Positions 23,512-33,038 of a stretch of DNA of 64,000 nt are shown here, piece by piece. A program made the translations under genes and the position numbers. The notes under the pieces are model-generated. The model saw only the letters and a program-made list of their open reading frames with translations, searched no databases and had not been told where the DNA came from. The stretch lies in NCBI GenBank assembly GCA_022706885.1, contig JAKJBR010000001.1, positions 161,505 to 225,504 of the forward strand, in the 5' to 3' direction. Origin of the DNA: DUPQ01 sp022706885 (lineage in GTDB: Bacteria > Bacillota > Clostridia > DUPQ01). The stretch's first letter is position 1. Each line of letters starts with the position of its first letter.

Positions 23512-25413
23512 ATGCATTACGGATTTATTAAAGTGGCGGCGGCAAGTCCATCATTAAGAGTTGCGGATTGTAAGTACAATTGCGACGGCATTATTAAAAC
23601 GATTAAAAAGGCATATGACAGAAAGGTTCAACTTCTGGTATTTCCCGAACTTAACATAACGGGATATACCTGTGACGATCTTTTTTCACATAAGCTTCTT
23701 ATCGATCAGGCATTGACCGGTCTTTTAGATATTGTCAAAGCATCGGAAGGCAAAGAAATGCTTATCGTTACGGGACTTCCGGTTAAGGCGGAAGGTTATC
23801 TGTATAACTGTGCCGCAGTAGTGTATAACGGAAATATACTGGGTATTGTTCCCAAAACCCATCTTCCGAACTATAACGAATATTATGAGATGCGTATATT
23901 CAGGAGTGCACCGAAAGAGAACTCCGTAATAGATATTAACGGTACGTCGGTACCGTTCGGAACAAGGCTCATATTCCGTAATATGCTTATGAGCGATTTT
24001 TCACTTGCTATAGAAATAGGAGAAGATTTGTTTGCTCCGGTAAATCCCGGTTCTTTGCATGCAATGAACGGAGCCGCGGTTATAGCAAACCTTTCGGCAA
24101 ACAATGAACTTCTGGATAAAGCCGGTTACAGAAGAACGCTCATTGAAGCGCAATCGAGAAAAAGTATATGTGCTTACATCTTTTGCAATGCATCCGAACA
24201 GGAATCCACTACGGACATGGTGTTTTCCGGTCATAAGATGATAGCGGAAAACGGAACGGTTCTTTCCGAAGCTCTGCCTTTTGCCGGTGAATACATTGAA
24301 ACCGAAATAGATCTGGAACGCCTGTCTCACGACAGAAAGAGCCGGTTGCCCGTAGCGGAACAGCATGATAGCGGCTATAAGATTATACCGTTTACAATGA
24401 AGCCTGTTGAATGTCGGATATCCCGGACAATAAAAAAACATCCTTTCATACCGGAAGACAGCGACACGATGGCAAAGCGATGTGATTTGATATTAAATAT
24501 ACAGGCAACGGGTCTTAAAAAGAGAATGGAACACACAAACTGTAAAACCGCGGTTATAGGTATATCGGGAGGTATGGACTCCACACTTGCATTGCTTGTT
24601 ACACATAGAGCATTTAAGGATATGGGAAGGTCTCCTTCGGATATAGTGTGTATATCCATGCCGTGTTTCGGTACCACAAAAAGAACAAAGGATAACGCAA
24701 GCAAACTGAGCAGGATTCTTAATACCGATTTCAGAGTAATAAACATTACCGCGTCGGTAAAAAGACATTTAGCGGATATAGGGCATGACGGAGCAACAAC
24801 CGATGCCGCATATGAAAATGCACAGGCACGGGAAAGAACGCAGGTATTGATGGATATTTCCAATATGACAAACGGTATGGTTATAGGAACCGGCAGTCTT
24901 TCGGAACAGGCAATCGGCTGGAGTACATACAACGGAGACCACATGTCCATGTACAATGTAAATACTTCAGTGCCCAAAACATTGGTGAGACATATTATCC
25001 GGTACATTGCTGACCGTTCGGAAAGCAAACTTAAAAACGTGCTGTATGATATTCTGGATACACCGATAAGCCCCGAACTTATACCCGGTGTAAACGGTGA
25101 AATTATACAAAAGACCGAAAGCATTGTAGGACCTTACGAACTGCATGATTTCTTCTTATACTATTTCCTCCGTTGGGGCTTCACGCCGAAAAAAATACTT
25201 ATGCTTGCAACATATGCGTTTAAAGATGATTATTCCGCCGATGAGATTAAAAAATGGCTGAAGATATTTTTAAGAAGATTTTTCCTGCATCAGTTTAAGA
25301 GAAGCTGCAGTCCCAACGGACCTAAAATAGGGTCTGTTGCACTTTCTCCAAGAGGGGACTGGCGCATGCCGAGCGACGCATCTTCTGAGGGATGGATGAA
25401 GAATCTTGACTGA
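23512..25413 (+). CDS. nadE: NAD+ synthetase, long form, with altered glutaminase site
   Basis: A 633-residue two-domain enzyme that makes NAD+ from deamido-NAD+. The C-terminal synthetase domain (about 320-633) is intact, with ATP P-loop ISGGMDSTLALLV and IGTGSLSEQAIGWSTYNGDH. The N-terminal nitrilase-like domain (1-270) normally releases ammonia from glutamine with a Glu-Lys-Cys triad. Glu46 (FPELNITGY) and Lys115 (VPKTHLPNYNE) are present, but the Cys expected in the EICEDLW motif is Gly170 (IEIGEDLF, codon GGA at 24019-24021). Without that Cys the domain should not hydrolyse glutamine, so the enzyme may depend on free ammonia. The rest of the domain is well conserved, so this is not gross decay. 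Confidence 0.93.
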   Translation: MHYGFIKVAAASPSLRVADCKYNCDGIIKTIKKAYDRKVQLLVFPELNITGYTCDDLFSHKLLIDQALTGLLDIVKASEGKEMLIVTGLPVKAEGYLYNCAAVVYNGNILGIVPKTHLPNYNEYYEMRIFRSAPKENSVIDINGTSVPFGTRLIFRNMLMSDFSLAIEIGEDLFAPVNPGSLHAMNGAAVIANLSANNELLDKAGYRRTLIEAQSRKSICAYIFCNASEQESTTDMVFSGHKMIAENGTVLSEALPFAGEYIETEIDLERLSHDRKSRLPVAEQHDSGYKIIPFTMKPVECRISRTIKKHPFIPEDSDTMAKRCDLILNIQATGLKKRMEHTNCKTAVIGISGGMDSTLALLVTHRAFKDMGRSPSDIVCISMPCFGTTKRTKDNASKLSRILNTDFRVINITASVKRHLADIGHDGATTDAAYENAQARERTQVLMDISNMTNGMVIGTGSLSEQAIGWSTYNGDHMSMYNVNTSVPKTLVRHIIRYIADRSESKLKNVLYDILDTPISPELIPGVNGEIIQKTESIVGPYELHDFFLYYFLRWGFTPKKILMLATYAFKDDYSADEIKKWLKIFLRRFFLHQFKRSCSPNGPKIGSVALSPRGDWRMPSDASSEGWMKNLD

Positions 25414-25430
25414 AAGAAAGGAGGTCTGAC

Positions 25431-26114
25431 ATGGACAATGTGATTTCTTATCTCAGAGAACTTAATTTTGTGACCATGATTATAAGGATTGTGTTGGCTT
25501 TTCTTTGCGGCGGACTTATAGGTATGCAGAGAGAAAGGCACGGTCGTTCCGCCGGGTTTCGGACACATATTATAGTGTGTATAGGGTCGGCGCTGACCGC
25601 AATGACAGGTATCTTCATGTCGGATATATTGGGGTTTGATACCGATCCCATGCGACTTTCCGCTCAGGTACTTTCCGGCATAGGATTTTTGGGGGTAGGT
25701 ACCATTCTTGTTACCGGTCATACTCATGTAAAGGGACTGACCACCGCTGCGGGGCTTTGGACAATTGCCGCTGTAGGTTTAGCAATAGGAGCGGGATTTT
25801 ATGAAGCTGCTATTCTGTGCGTTATAATACTTGCAATAGTAATGGCTTACTTAGGCAACTTCGGGTCCAGAAGGATAAAGATGGATGTTTATCTGGAGAT
25901 TACCGGCAGCAGGAACATAAATACCGTTATAAAGGACATTAAAAAAGCGGGATACACCATAGACAATATCGAAGTGCATAGCGCAAAAAGCGGCACATAC
26001 GGCAATATAGGATTAAGCATTGTAACAGGCATACCGAAAAAATCCAATGAAGAAAAGGTAATAGATGATATCACGGCAGTGGAAAATGTAGTACTTGTTG
26101 TAAGATGTGACTGA
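25431..26114 (+). CDS. MgtC/SapB-family membrane protein
   Basis: A 227-residue protein with four to five N-terminal membrane helices. The family core is clear: LCGGLIGMQRERHGRSAGFRTHIIVCIGSAL, then QVLSGIGFLGVGTIL and KGLTTAAGLWTIAAVGLAIG. A soluble C-terminal part (about 155-227) resembles the ACT-like domain of this family (KAGYTIDNIEV). MgtC proteins modulate magnesium/phosphate homeostasis and ATP synthase; most homologues are uncharacterised. AAGGAGG is six bases before ATG. It follows nadE by 17 bases and shares one base with the AraC-type regulator, so the three are likely cotranscribed. Confidence 0.9.
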   Translation: MDNVISYLRELNFVTMIIRIVLAFLCGGLIGMQRERHGRSAGFRTHIIVCIGSALTAMTGIFMSDILGFDTDPMRLSAQVLSGIGFLGVGTILVTGHTHVKGLTTAAGLWTIAAVGLAIGAGFYEAAILCVIILAIVMAYLGNFGSRRIKMDVYLEITGSRNINTVIKDIKKAGYTIDNIEVHSAKSGTYGNIGLSIVTGIPKKSNEEKVIDDITAVENVVLVVRCD

Positions 26115-27040
26115 TGGCGGATAAAAGCAATCTAAACGGCATACCGGTTTTCAGAATAGAAGATAATCCTGACGGACATCTGATGTTTTATGTCAAAAAA
26201 TACCGACCGGAAAACGGAACACATTATCTGCATGCTCATGAATGCATACAGATAAACTATGTATACAGCGGAAAAGCCGCTCATGTTATACATAACAAGA
26301 AATATGACCTTGTCAAAGGAGATATTTTTGTCATTCCTCCGAATGTTCCGCATCAGATACAACCCGCGGGAGTAAGCGATACCGAAATAGTGGAGTTTGA
26401 ATTTGACCCCAAATTTATTAACGAATTTCTTAATGATTTGAAAAAGGGCGAATCGTTCTGGGATTTTGCATATATAGAACCCTTTTTGGTGGAAGAGCAT
26501 TCGGTCAGGCCGAGGTTTAATCTGGTAGGCAAGATACAGTGTGAAACGGAAAATATTTTTAACGAAATACTCAGGGAATATGAAAACAGAGAGCCGGGAT
26601 TTGACCTTATAATCCGCTCGTTGCTTTTGAAGCTTTTAGTAATGGCGGGAAGGGAGTTTACCAAAAGCATCAGCAACAGCAAATCGGCTAAACTATTTGA
26701 AAGACACAGCGACGCAATAAAAGGAGCAATCCGATATATTGAAGAGAACTATACGCTGGATTTGAATATAGATACCGTGGCTAAGAAGTTTCATTTGTCT
26801 CCCTCTTTCTTCGGTTATCTGTTTAAAAGCCTTACATCCAAAACATTCAAGGAATATATAACCGGATTGAGAATAGCAAAAGCGTCGGAGATGCTGAAGC
26901 ACACCGATGACCTGGTTATAAACATATGCTATGAGTCGGGATTTAACAATGTAAACCATTTTAACCGCACCTTCAAACAGATTATCGGCATGACACCGGG
27001 ACAATACAGAAAACGATTTATGAATGGAAACAGTCAATAA
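26114..27040 (+). CDS. AraC-family transcriptional regulator with cupin sensor
   Basis: A 308-residue regulator. Residues about 35-110 are a cupin-like AraC ligand-binding domain (YLHAHECIQINYVYSG, GDIFVIPPNVPHQI). The last ~100 residues hold two helix-turn-helix motifs: LNIDTVAKKFHLSPSFFGYLF and VINICYESGFNNVNHFNRTF, ending TPGQYRKRF. This layout is typical of regulators of sugar or polyol use. It overlaps mgtC by one base (TGATG) and lies 87 bases upstream of an aminotransferase-like/oxidoreductase pair, which it may control. A TATAAT without a good -35 (27082-27087) in that gap would suit an activator-dependent promoter. Confidence 0.92.
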   Translation: MADKSNLNGIPVFRIEDNPDGHLMFYVKKYRPENGTHYLHAHECIQINYVYSGKAAHVIHNKKYDLVKGDIFVIPPNVPHQIQPAGVSDTEIVEFEFDPKFINEFLNDLKKGESFWDFAYIEPFLVEEHSVRPRFNLVGKIQCETENIFNEILREYENREPGFDLIIRSLLLKLLVMAGREFTKSISNSKSAKLFERHSDAIKGAIRYIEENYTLDLNIDTVAKKFHLSPSFFGYLFKSLTSKTFKEYITGLRIAKASEMLKHTDDLVINICYESGFNNVNHFNRTFKQIIGMTPGQYRKRFMNGNSQ

Positions 27041-27127
27041 ATAAGTGGAAAGTGCAAAGAAACACCGCAATAAAGAGATTAATGTATAATAGAGAAAGTG
27101 TATTTATACAAGAGGAGGAAAATATAA

Positions 27128-28483
27128 ATGAGTGAACTTGCAATATTCGGAGGAAAGCCCGCAATAGACAAAACAAAGGTACCGGATTCGCTTTTTAAGT
27201 GGCCTATTGTGACCAGGGAAGATGAAGATGCCGTTTTGGATGTCTTAAGAAGAGGCGCAATGAGCGGACTGGATGTAACGGAGAAATTCGAGAAAGAGTT
27301 TGCCAAGTGGCAAAAGAGAAAATATGCCATCGGATATTGTAACGGAACAATGTCACTTCAGGCTGCAATGTACGCATGTAAAATAGGAGCGGGCGATGAA
27401 ATAATATGCCCCAGCAAGACCTATTGGGCATCCTGTCTTCAGGCGTTTAATCTCGGTGCAACAGTGGTTTTTGCAGATATACATCCCAGGACATTATGTA
27501 TCGATCCCGATGATATAGAGCGATGCATAGGACCGAGAACCAAAGCAATAATGGTTGTGCATTATCTTTCACATCCGGCCGACATGGATCCCATTATGGC
27601 CATTGCAAAGAAACATAACATTTATGTGATAGAGGATGTATCCCATGCTCAGGGCGGTATGTATAAAGGCAGAATGTTGGGTACATTCGGTCATGTGGCC
27701 GCAATGTCCGCTATGAGCGGAAAATCTTTTGCTACAGGGGAAATGGGTATTCTTGTAACCGACGATAAGGAAATGTATGACCGTGCTATGGCATATTGCC
27801 ATTATGAAAGAAACAATTCCAAGTACATATCCACCGATTATCTTCTTAAATATGCTTCCATGCCTTTGGGCGGAGTTAAAGGGAGAGTAAACCAGATGTG
27901 TGCCGCAATCGGAAGGGTGCAACTGAAATATTATGATGAGAGAACTGCCGAGATAAGGAAAGCTATGAAATATTTCTGGAGTCTTCTGGAGGGAGTTCCG
28001 GGAATCAGAGCACATATGGTGGATGAGTCGGACGGATCCAATATGGCGGGGTGGTATGCTCCCCACGGATTATACTGTCCGGAAGAACTGGAAGGACTTT
28101 CTGTAGAGAGATTCTGTGAAGCGGTACAGGCGGAAGGCTTTGCAGCCAGAGCGGGCGGAAACAGGGCTTTGCATCTGCATGATATATTTAAAGACTACAA
28201 CGGATTGAATTACGATAAGCCTGCAAGAGTGGCATTTACCGACAGGGATGTGCGTAAGCTGGATGAAGGTATAACGGTATCGCAACATGTGCAGATTTAC
28301 TCCATACCGTGGTTTAAACACTATATGCCGGAATGCATAGAGATGTACGCAAACGCTTTTAAGAAGGTGGCTTTGAATTACAAGGAGTTGCTTGCCGGAG
28401 ATGAAAAGAGAGGAACGGAAAGCGGAAGATGGTTCTTCTATACCGATAAAAAGGAAAAGAAAGAGAAAAAAGGAGTAAAATGA
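27128..28483 (+). CDS. DegT/DnrJ/EryC1/StrS-family aminotransferase-like protein
   Basis: A 451-residue PLP-fold protein. GYCNGTMSLQAAMYACKIGAGDEI is the N-terminal DegT signature, YVIEDVSHAQGGMYKG carries the PLP-contacting Asp, and AMSGKSFATGEMGILVTDD the lysine that would bind PLP. Members transaminate keto-sugars or act as dehydratases in sugar and aminocyclitol pathways. It is longer than the typical ~380 residues, with a lysine-rich tail (KKEKKEKKGVK). AGAGGAGG precedes the ATG. It overlaps the following Gfo/Idh/MocA gene by 4 nt, a pairing common in sugar or inositol metabolism. The exact substrate cannot be assigned. Confidence 0.88.
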   Translation: MSELAIFGGKPAIDKTKVPDSLFKWPIVTREDEDAVLDVLRRGAMSGLDVTEKFEKEFAKWQKRKYAIGYCNGTMSLQAAMYACKIGAGDEIICPSKTYWASCLQAFNLGATVVFADIHPRTLCIDPDDIERCIGPRTKAIMVVHYLSHPADMDPIMAIAKKHNIYVIEDVSHAQGGMYKGRMLGTFGHVAAMSAMSGKSFATGEMGILVTDDKEMYDRAMAYCHYERNNSKYISTDYLLKYASMPLGGVKGRVNQMCAAIGRVQLKYYDERTAEIRKAMKYFWSLLEGVPGIRAHMVDESDGSNMAGWYAPHGLYCPEELEGLSVERFCEAVQAEGFAARAGGNRALHLHDIFKDYNGLNYDKPARVAFTDRDVRKLDEGITVSQHVQIYSIPWFKHYMPECIEMYANAFKKVALNYKELLAGDEKRGTESGRWFFYTDKKEKKEKKGVK

Positions 28484-29502
28484 GTAAAAGAATTATCAGG
28501 TACGGAATAATAGGATGCGGGGGTATAGCACATACTCATGCCGAGGCTCTTTTACAGATAAAAGAAGCAAAACTTGTGGGAGTCAGCGGTTGTTCACCGC
28601 AGGAGCCTATTCCTTTTGCCGAAAAATACGGCATTAAAAGTTTTGACAGTAATGAGCATCTTCTGTTAAGCGACGAGATTGATGCCGTAACAATATGTAC
28701 TCCGAGCGGATATCATGCACCTATAGCCATAAGTGCGGCACAGCATAAAAAACACGCTATTATTGAAAAACCGCTTGCCTTGACCACGGAAAGTGCTAAG
28801 CAGGTAGTACAAGCTTTTGCGAAAAACGGCGTGACCGGCAGTGTAATTTCACAGTTAAGGTTTTATGACGGAATAAGGAAAGTAAAAAGCATAATCGAGG
28901 ACAAAAGACTCGGTGATCTTATTATGGCCAACCTTACCATGAAATTTCACAGATCGCAGGAATACTATGATTCCGGTAAATGGAGAGGCACCTGGGAACT
29001 GGACGGCGGCGGAGCAATGATGAATCAGGGTATTCACGGAGTGGATGCGCTTCTTTATTTTATAGGAGAAGTAAAGAATGTTTACGGCTACATACGCACT
29101 TTGACACACAAAATAGAGGTGGAAGATAACGCGGTTGCGGTTGTGGAATTCAAGAACGGTTGCTTGGGAACAATAATTGCGTCCACATCAATGGTACCGG
29201 CATGCAACAGAACAATAGAGATTCACGGCACCAAGGGTACAATACTTCTCGAAGAGGAGCATATTGCACGTCTTTACATAGAAGGCGAGAAAGAGTATTC
29301 GGCTGATGATATAGCACAGGGAGAAGCGGCAAGCAGCCATATTATTACAGCCGGCGGACATGTAAAGCAGCTTACCGATTTTACCATGGCTCTTGTTGAG
29401 GGAAGAGCACCTTATGTTTCACTGGAAGACGGAATGAAAGCCGTCGACCTTATAACGTCCGTTTATGCTTCTTCAAAGACCAACAGCATATACGGAAGAT
29501 AG
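28480..29502 (+). CDS. Gfo/Idh/MocA-family oxidoreductase
   Basis: A 340-residue NAD(P)-dependent dehydrogenase. The N-terminal Rossmann motif is YGIIGCGGIAHTHAEAL; the EKPLALT segment (around residue 93) holds the conserved Lys. The C-terminal domain has GGGAMMNQGIHGVDALLYF with the usual active-site His. Family members oxidise or reduce sugar and inositol hydroxyls. Its start lies inside the stop of the aminotransferase-like gene, with AAAAGGAG in that gene's 3' end, so translation is coupled. A terminator follows at 29541. Together the pair suggests conversion of a keto- or aminosugar; the substrate is unknown. Confidence 0.9.
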   Translation: MSKRIIRYGIIGCGGIAHTHAEALLQIKEAKLVGVSGCSPQEPIPFAEKYGIKSFDSNEHLLLSDEIDAVTICTPSGYHAPIAISAAQHKKHAIIEKPLALTTESAKQVVQAFAKNGVTGSVISQLRFYDGIRKVKSIIEDKRLGDLIMANLTMKFHRSQEYYDSGKWRGTWELDGGGAMMNQGIHGVDALLYFIGEVKNVYGYIRTLTHKIEVEDNAVAVVEFKNGCLGTIIASTSMVPACNRTIEIHGTKGTILLEEEHIARLYIEGEKEYSADDIAQGEAASSHIITAGGHVKQLTDFTMALVEGRAPYVSLEDGMKAVDLITSVYASSKTNSIYGR

Positions 29503-29540
29503 AAACACTACGGAAAAAACATACAGAAAACTAATGTTAA

Positions 29541-29570
29541 AAGAGAGCCGGAAGGCTCTCCTTTAAATTC
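29541..29570 (+). terminator. probable terminator after the oxidoreductase gene
   Basis: GAGAGCC and GGCTCTC form a perfect 7-bp stem around GGAA, followed by a weak T-rich tail (CTTTAAATT). The hairpin is convincing and the tail is poor. Confidence 0.55.
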
Positions 29571-29640
29571 GCTGCTATTTCTGCAATTTACCTTTCTTTT
29601 GAACTTATACATATACATTTAACTCAAGCAGTACAATAAT

Positions 29641-29670
29641 TTGCAAAAAATTGATTTTTATATGTATTAT
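29641..29670 (+). promoter_or_regulatory. candidate promoter of the ABC exporter operon
   Basis: TTGCAA (29641-29646), 18 bases, TATTAT (29665-29670). It lies in the 229-base gap 29503-29731, which otherwise holds only the terminator at 29541 and AT-rich sequence. Confidence 0.4.
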
Positions 29671-29731
29671 TAGTGATAAAATATCTGATAGGTAGGGAAA
29701 ATTTGATTTTTAATATATAAAGGTGAGAAAA

Positions 29732-30442
29732 ATGCTGGAAGTATTGAATGTAACGAAAAAGTACGGAAAAGTGGTGGCAAACGATGATATATCTTTCTCT
29801 GTTAATGACGGACAGATAGCAATTCTTTTAGGTCCCAACGGTGCCGGTAAATCCACAATTATTAAATGCATAAGCGGTCTGTTGCGTTTCAAGGGTGAGA
29901 TAAAACTGGACGGACACGATAATAAATCCATTGAAGCAAAGCGGTTATTGGGGTATGTACCGGAGGTTCCCGCCGTATATGATCTTCTGACAGTGGAAGA
30001 GCATCTGGATTTTATAGCCAGAGCATTCAGAGTAAAAGATGACGAATATGAGAGAAGTCTTTTGGAGCGATTTGAACTTTGGGACAAGAAAGCAAAATTA
30101 GGCAAAGAATTGTCTAAAGGAATGCAGCAGAAATTATCCATATGCTGTGCATTGGTACACAAACCCGAGGTCATTGTATTTGATGAGCCTTTGGTAGGTC
30201 TGGATCCTCATGCCATTAAGGTTATAAAAGCCATATTTAAGGAATTGAAGCAAGACGGAAGAACAATACTGATCAGTACCCATATGATTGACAGCGTCGA
30301 AGATTATTGGGATATCGCTCATATAATGATGGACGGAAAATTTGCAGCTACAAAATTAAATGAAAGCGTTTCCGGTGACGACAAGGAAAGTCTGGAAGAA
30401 CTGTTTTTCAGGATTACCGAAAAAAAGAGTGAAGAAGCATGA
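29732..30442 (+). CDS. ABC transporter ATP-binding protein
   Basis: A 236-residue ATPase with Walker A GPNGAGKSTIIK, signature LSKGMQQKLSI, Walker B VIVFDEPLVGLD and a switch His in ISTHMID. The ATG at 29732 is preferred over a GTG three codons earlier because AAAGG lies at the proper distance. The sequence is of the ABC-2/Nod factor-like exporter class. It overlaps the next gene, a large polytopic permease, by 4 nt, so the two make one transporter. Substrate unknown. Confidence 0.93.
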   Translation: MLEVLNVTKKYGKVVANDDISFSVNDGQIAILLGPNGAGKSTIIKCISGLLRFKGEIKLDGHDNKSIEAKRLLGYVPEVPAVYDLLTVEEHLDFIARAFRVKDDEYERSLLERFELWDKKAKLGKELSKGMQQKLSICCALVHKPEVIVFDEPLVGLDPHAIKVIKAIFKELKQDGRTILISTHMIDSVEDYWDIAHIMMDGKFAATKLNESVSGDDKESLEELFFRITEKKSEEA

Positions 30443-32010
30443 AAACAAACGCAATTACATACCTTCTGACAAAGAAGTTGAAAAACAGTATTAAGGAATT
30501 GTTTAAGAAACCGGCTCGCTTGATATATGCCATTGTAATGATAGCATTAATAGTCGTTACGGCCATATCGGGGAAAAAGAATGTGGATGAAAATACCGTA
30601 TTTCGTGATCTTAGAGAACTGACAGCGGGTATTACGGCATTGTACATATTAATATTCGGTCTTATAGCCTATAACGGGTTTAAAAACGGAGCGACAATGT
30701 TCAAGATGCCGGATGTGAATCTCTTATTCACATCACCCATGCATCCCAGAAAAGTGCTGTTTTACGGATTATTCCAACAGTTGGGTACCTCTTTACTTCT
30801 GGGAGTTTTCATCTTATATCAATACTCGTGGCTGCACATTCTGTATGGAATAAACTTTTTGCATCTTATCATTATACTGTTAGGTTATTCATTATCGGTG
30901 TTTGTTGCACAGTTGACGGCTATGGTTATATATTCCTTCACCAGTTATGATGATAAAAAGAAAAGAATAGCCGCTGTTATTTTCTTCGGTATAATCATTG
31001 CATATGCAATAGGACTGGTAATGTTCTTACTTAAAGACATGGATAATGTACTAACCAATCTTGTAACTGCGGGAAACAGCATATTCTTGCGACTTATGCC
31101 CGGGGGAGGATGGATAGGCGGAATACTTAACGGTATATTGCTTAAGGATGTTTCCGTCATGCTTCTCGGTATAGCGTTAACCGCAGCATATATAGCGGGG
31201 ATGACAATTTTGCTTTCTTATGCAAAACAGGACTACTACGAAGATGTCTTAAAGACAAGCGAAGAGCAGTTTTCACTTGCATCGGCACAGAAAGAAGGCA
31301 AGATAATGGAAACGGTCGGCAAGATTAAAGTAGGCAAAACCGGTCTTTCCAAAGGAGAAGGTGCAAGTGCTTTTTACTACAAGCACAAACTGGAAGAAAG
31401 AAGGGCAAGAAGATTCATACTGGAACCGGCCGGTATAGTATTCATGATTGTTTCCATCGTATTTGCCGTATTTATGAGAAAATACGGAATAGCTTCCATT
31501 TTTGCATATACTACATATATGCAGATGATATCGGTCAAGATGGGTCGTTTCTCCAAAGAACTCGGCAAACCTTATATATACCTGGTACCGGAATCTTCTT
31601 TCAAAAAGATATTGTACAGCATTGCCCAGTCTTTTGCCGGCTTTTTAGTAGAAGCGGCTATATTATATATAGCACTTGCTTTTATATTAAAACTTACGCC
31701 GTACGATGTTGTCATACTTATATTGGCCAGAATGACATTCTCCTGTTTGTTTACCGCATGCAATATACTCATACAAAGGGTTTTCGGGACACTGTCTTCC
31801 AGAACACTTATATATATCTTCTATTTTATTGCTTCGTTTATAATGGCGGCACCGGGAGCGATTGTTGCGGTATTGATAAGCAATACGGGATTTGTTCTGC
31901 TATCTCAGTATGTATTACCGTTTTTGGCAATGTCCGTCTGCAATGCAGCTATATCCTTGCTGGTCATATATTTATGCAGGGATGTTTTAAAATATGCCGA
32001 GTTGAAATAG
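30439..32010 (+). CDS. ABC exporter permease (ABC_export-like)
   Basis: A 523-residue polytopic protein with about ten to twelve hydrophobic helices, in two blocks separated by a hydrophilic region around residues 260-320 (YYEDVLKTSEEQFSLASAQK). The architecture and the RLMPGGGWIGGILNG stretch match the putative ABC exporter family found beside single ATPases in Clostridia. It overlaps the ATPase gene by 4 nt. No extracellular soluble domain or substrate-specific motif is seen, so what is exported cannot be said. Confidence 0.82.
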   Translation: MKTNAITYLLTKKLKNSIKELFKKPARLIYAIVMIALIVVTAISGKKNVDENTVFRDLRELTAGITALYILIFGLIAYNGFKNGATMFKMPDVNLLFTSPMHPRKVLFYGLFQQLGTSLLLGVFILYQYSWLHILYGINFLHLIIILLGYSLSVFVAQLTAMVIYSFTSYDDKKKRIAAVIFFGIIIAYAIGLVMFLLKDMDNVLTNLVTAGNSIFLRLMPGGGWIGGILNGILLKDVSVMLLGIALTAAYIAGMTILLSYAKQDYYEDVLKTSEEQFSLASAQKEGKIMETVGKIKVGKTGLSKGEGASAFYYKHKLEERRARRFILEPAGIVFMIVSIVFAVFMRKYGIASIFAYTTYMQMISVKMGRFSKELGKPYIYLVPESSFKKILYSIAQSFAGFLVEAAILYIALAFILKLTPYDVVILILARMTFSCLFTACNILIQRVFGTLSSRTLIYIFYFIASFIMAAPGAIVAVLISNTGFVLLSQYVLPFLAMSVCNAAISLLVIYLCRDVLKYAELK

Positions 32011-32104
32011 TATAGAATACTTCCGATGTCGGTAGCGGTCAATTTTTAGTCCTGTTGCTTTGACGATTATTCTGATATAATCTATCGGTCGGATAAAGAG
32101 AGCG

Positions 32105-33007
32105 ATGGATAGGAAAAGTAAGTTTTGGGCTCATTTTACAGCATTAATAACCATTATAGTATGGGGAAGCACTTTTATCGCCAGCAGGTTTATGTTGGAC
32201 TGTTTTACACCGCTTCAGGTCATGATAATGAGATTTTTACTTGCATATATAGTCCTTGTGCTGATAAAACCGAAATTTACCAAGATTATATGGAAAGATG
32301 AAGCAATATTCATTCTTATGGGACTTACCGGTTGCTCACTGTATTTTATTGCGGAATATAAAGCGCTCACAATGACATCCGCTTCCAATGTCAGCATAAT
32401 CGTAGCATCGTCACCCATACTGATAGCGCTTCTGGCTCACATATTTACCAAGGATGAGAAACTGAAGATAAATACGATAGCAGGCTTTGTAATTGCTTTT
32501 GTGGGAGTTGCTTTTGTTGTATTCAACGGAACCTTTATCTTGAAACTCAACCCGCTGGGAGATTTGTTGGCCTTCTTATCAGCTCTGTCCTGGGCAGTTT
32601 ACTCTCTCATCCTGAAAAAGATCATTAACAGATATGACAACATACTGCTGATACGAAAAGTAATGTTCTACGGGATTGTAACGACTGCTCCGTTTCTGCT
32701 CTTGGAAGGCAAGCCGTTTGATTTTGCAGCCTTTTCCGACCCTAAGCTTATTATCAGTATTTTGTTTCTCGGTGTAGTGGGAAGCGGATTGTGTTATATG
32801 ATATGGAATATACCTGTAAGAACGCTCGGAATAACGATAACCAACAGTTATATCTATGCCATCCCTTTTGTGACAATGATATTGGCAGCAACCCTTTTGA
32901 AGGAAAAAATAACCGCACTGGGCGTCTTGGGTGCAATGTTAATAATATTGGGAGTTGTTATTACAGGTTCACCAAAAAATCTTCTTAAAACAGGAAAAAG
33001 TAAGTAA
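32105..33007 (+). CDS. EamA-family (DMT) transporter
   Basis: A 300-residue protein with ten predicted helices in two EamA repeats. Repeat 1 starts ITIIVWGSTFIASRFML and repeat 2 starts PLGDLLAFLSALSWAVYSLILKK. These are the usual signatures of drug/metabolite transporters, which export amino acids or other metabolites. Upstream, TTGCTT and an extended -10 TGATATAAT (TATAAT at 32081-32086) form a likely promoter. The ribosome-binding site is weak (AAGAGAG). Substrate unknown. Confidence 0.88.
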   Translation: MDRKSKFWAHFTALITIIVWGSTFIASRFMLDCFTPLQVMIMRFLLAYIVLVLIKPKFTKIIWKDEAIFILMGLTGCSLYFIAEYKALTMTSASNVSIIVASSPILIALLAHIFTKDEKLKINTIAGFVIAFVGVAFVVFNGTFILKLNPLGDLLAFLSALSWAVYSLILKKIINRYDNILLIRKVMFYGIVTTAPFLLLEGKPFDFAAFSDPKLIISILFLGVVGSGLCYMIWNIPVRTLGITITNSYIYAIPFVTMILAATLLKEKITALGVLGAMLIILGVVITGSPKNLLKTGKSK

Positions 33008-33038
33008 AAAATCAGTTTCACGTGAATGTTTAATAGAA

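Noticed and set aside
33010..33038. TTCACGTGAA palindrome between EamA and the phosphoesterase
   Set aside because: A 10-bp palindrome between convergent genes with no T run or promoter nearby; not strong enough to call.
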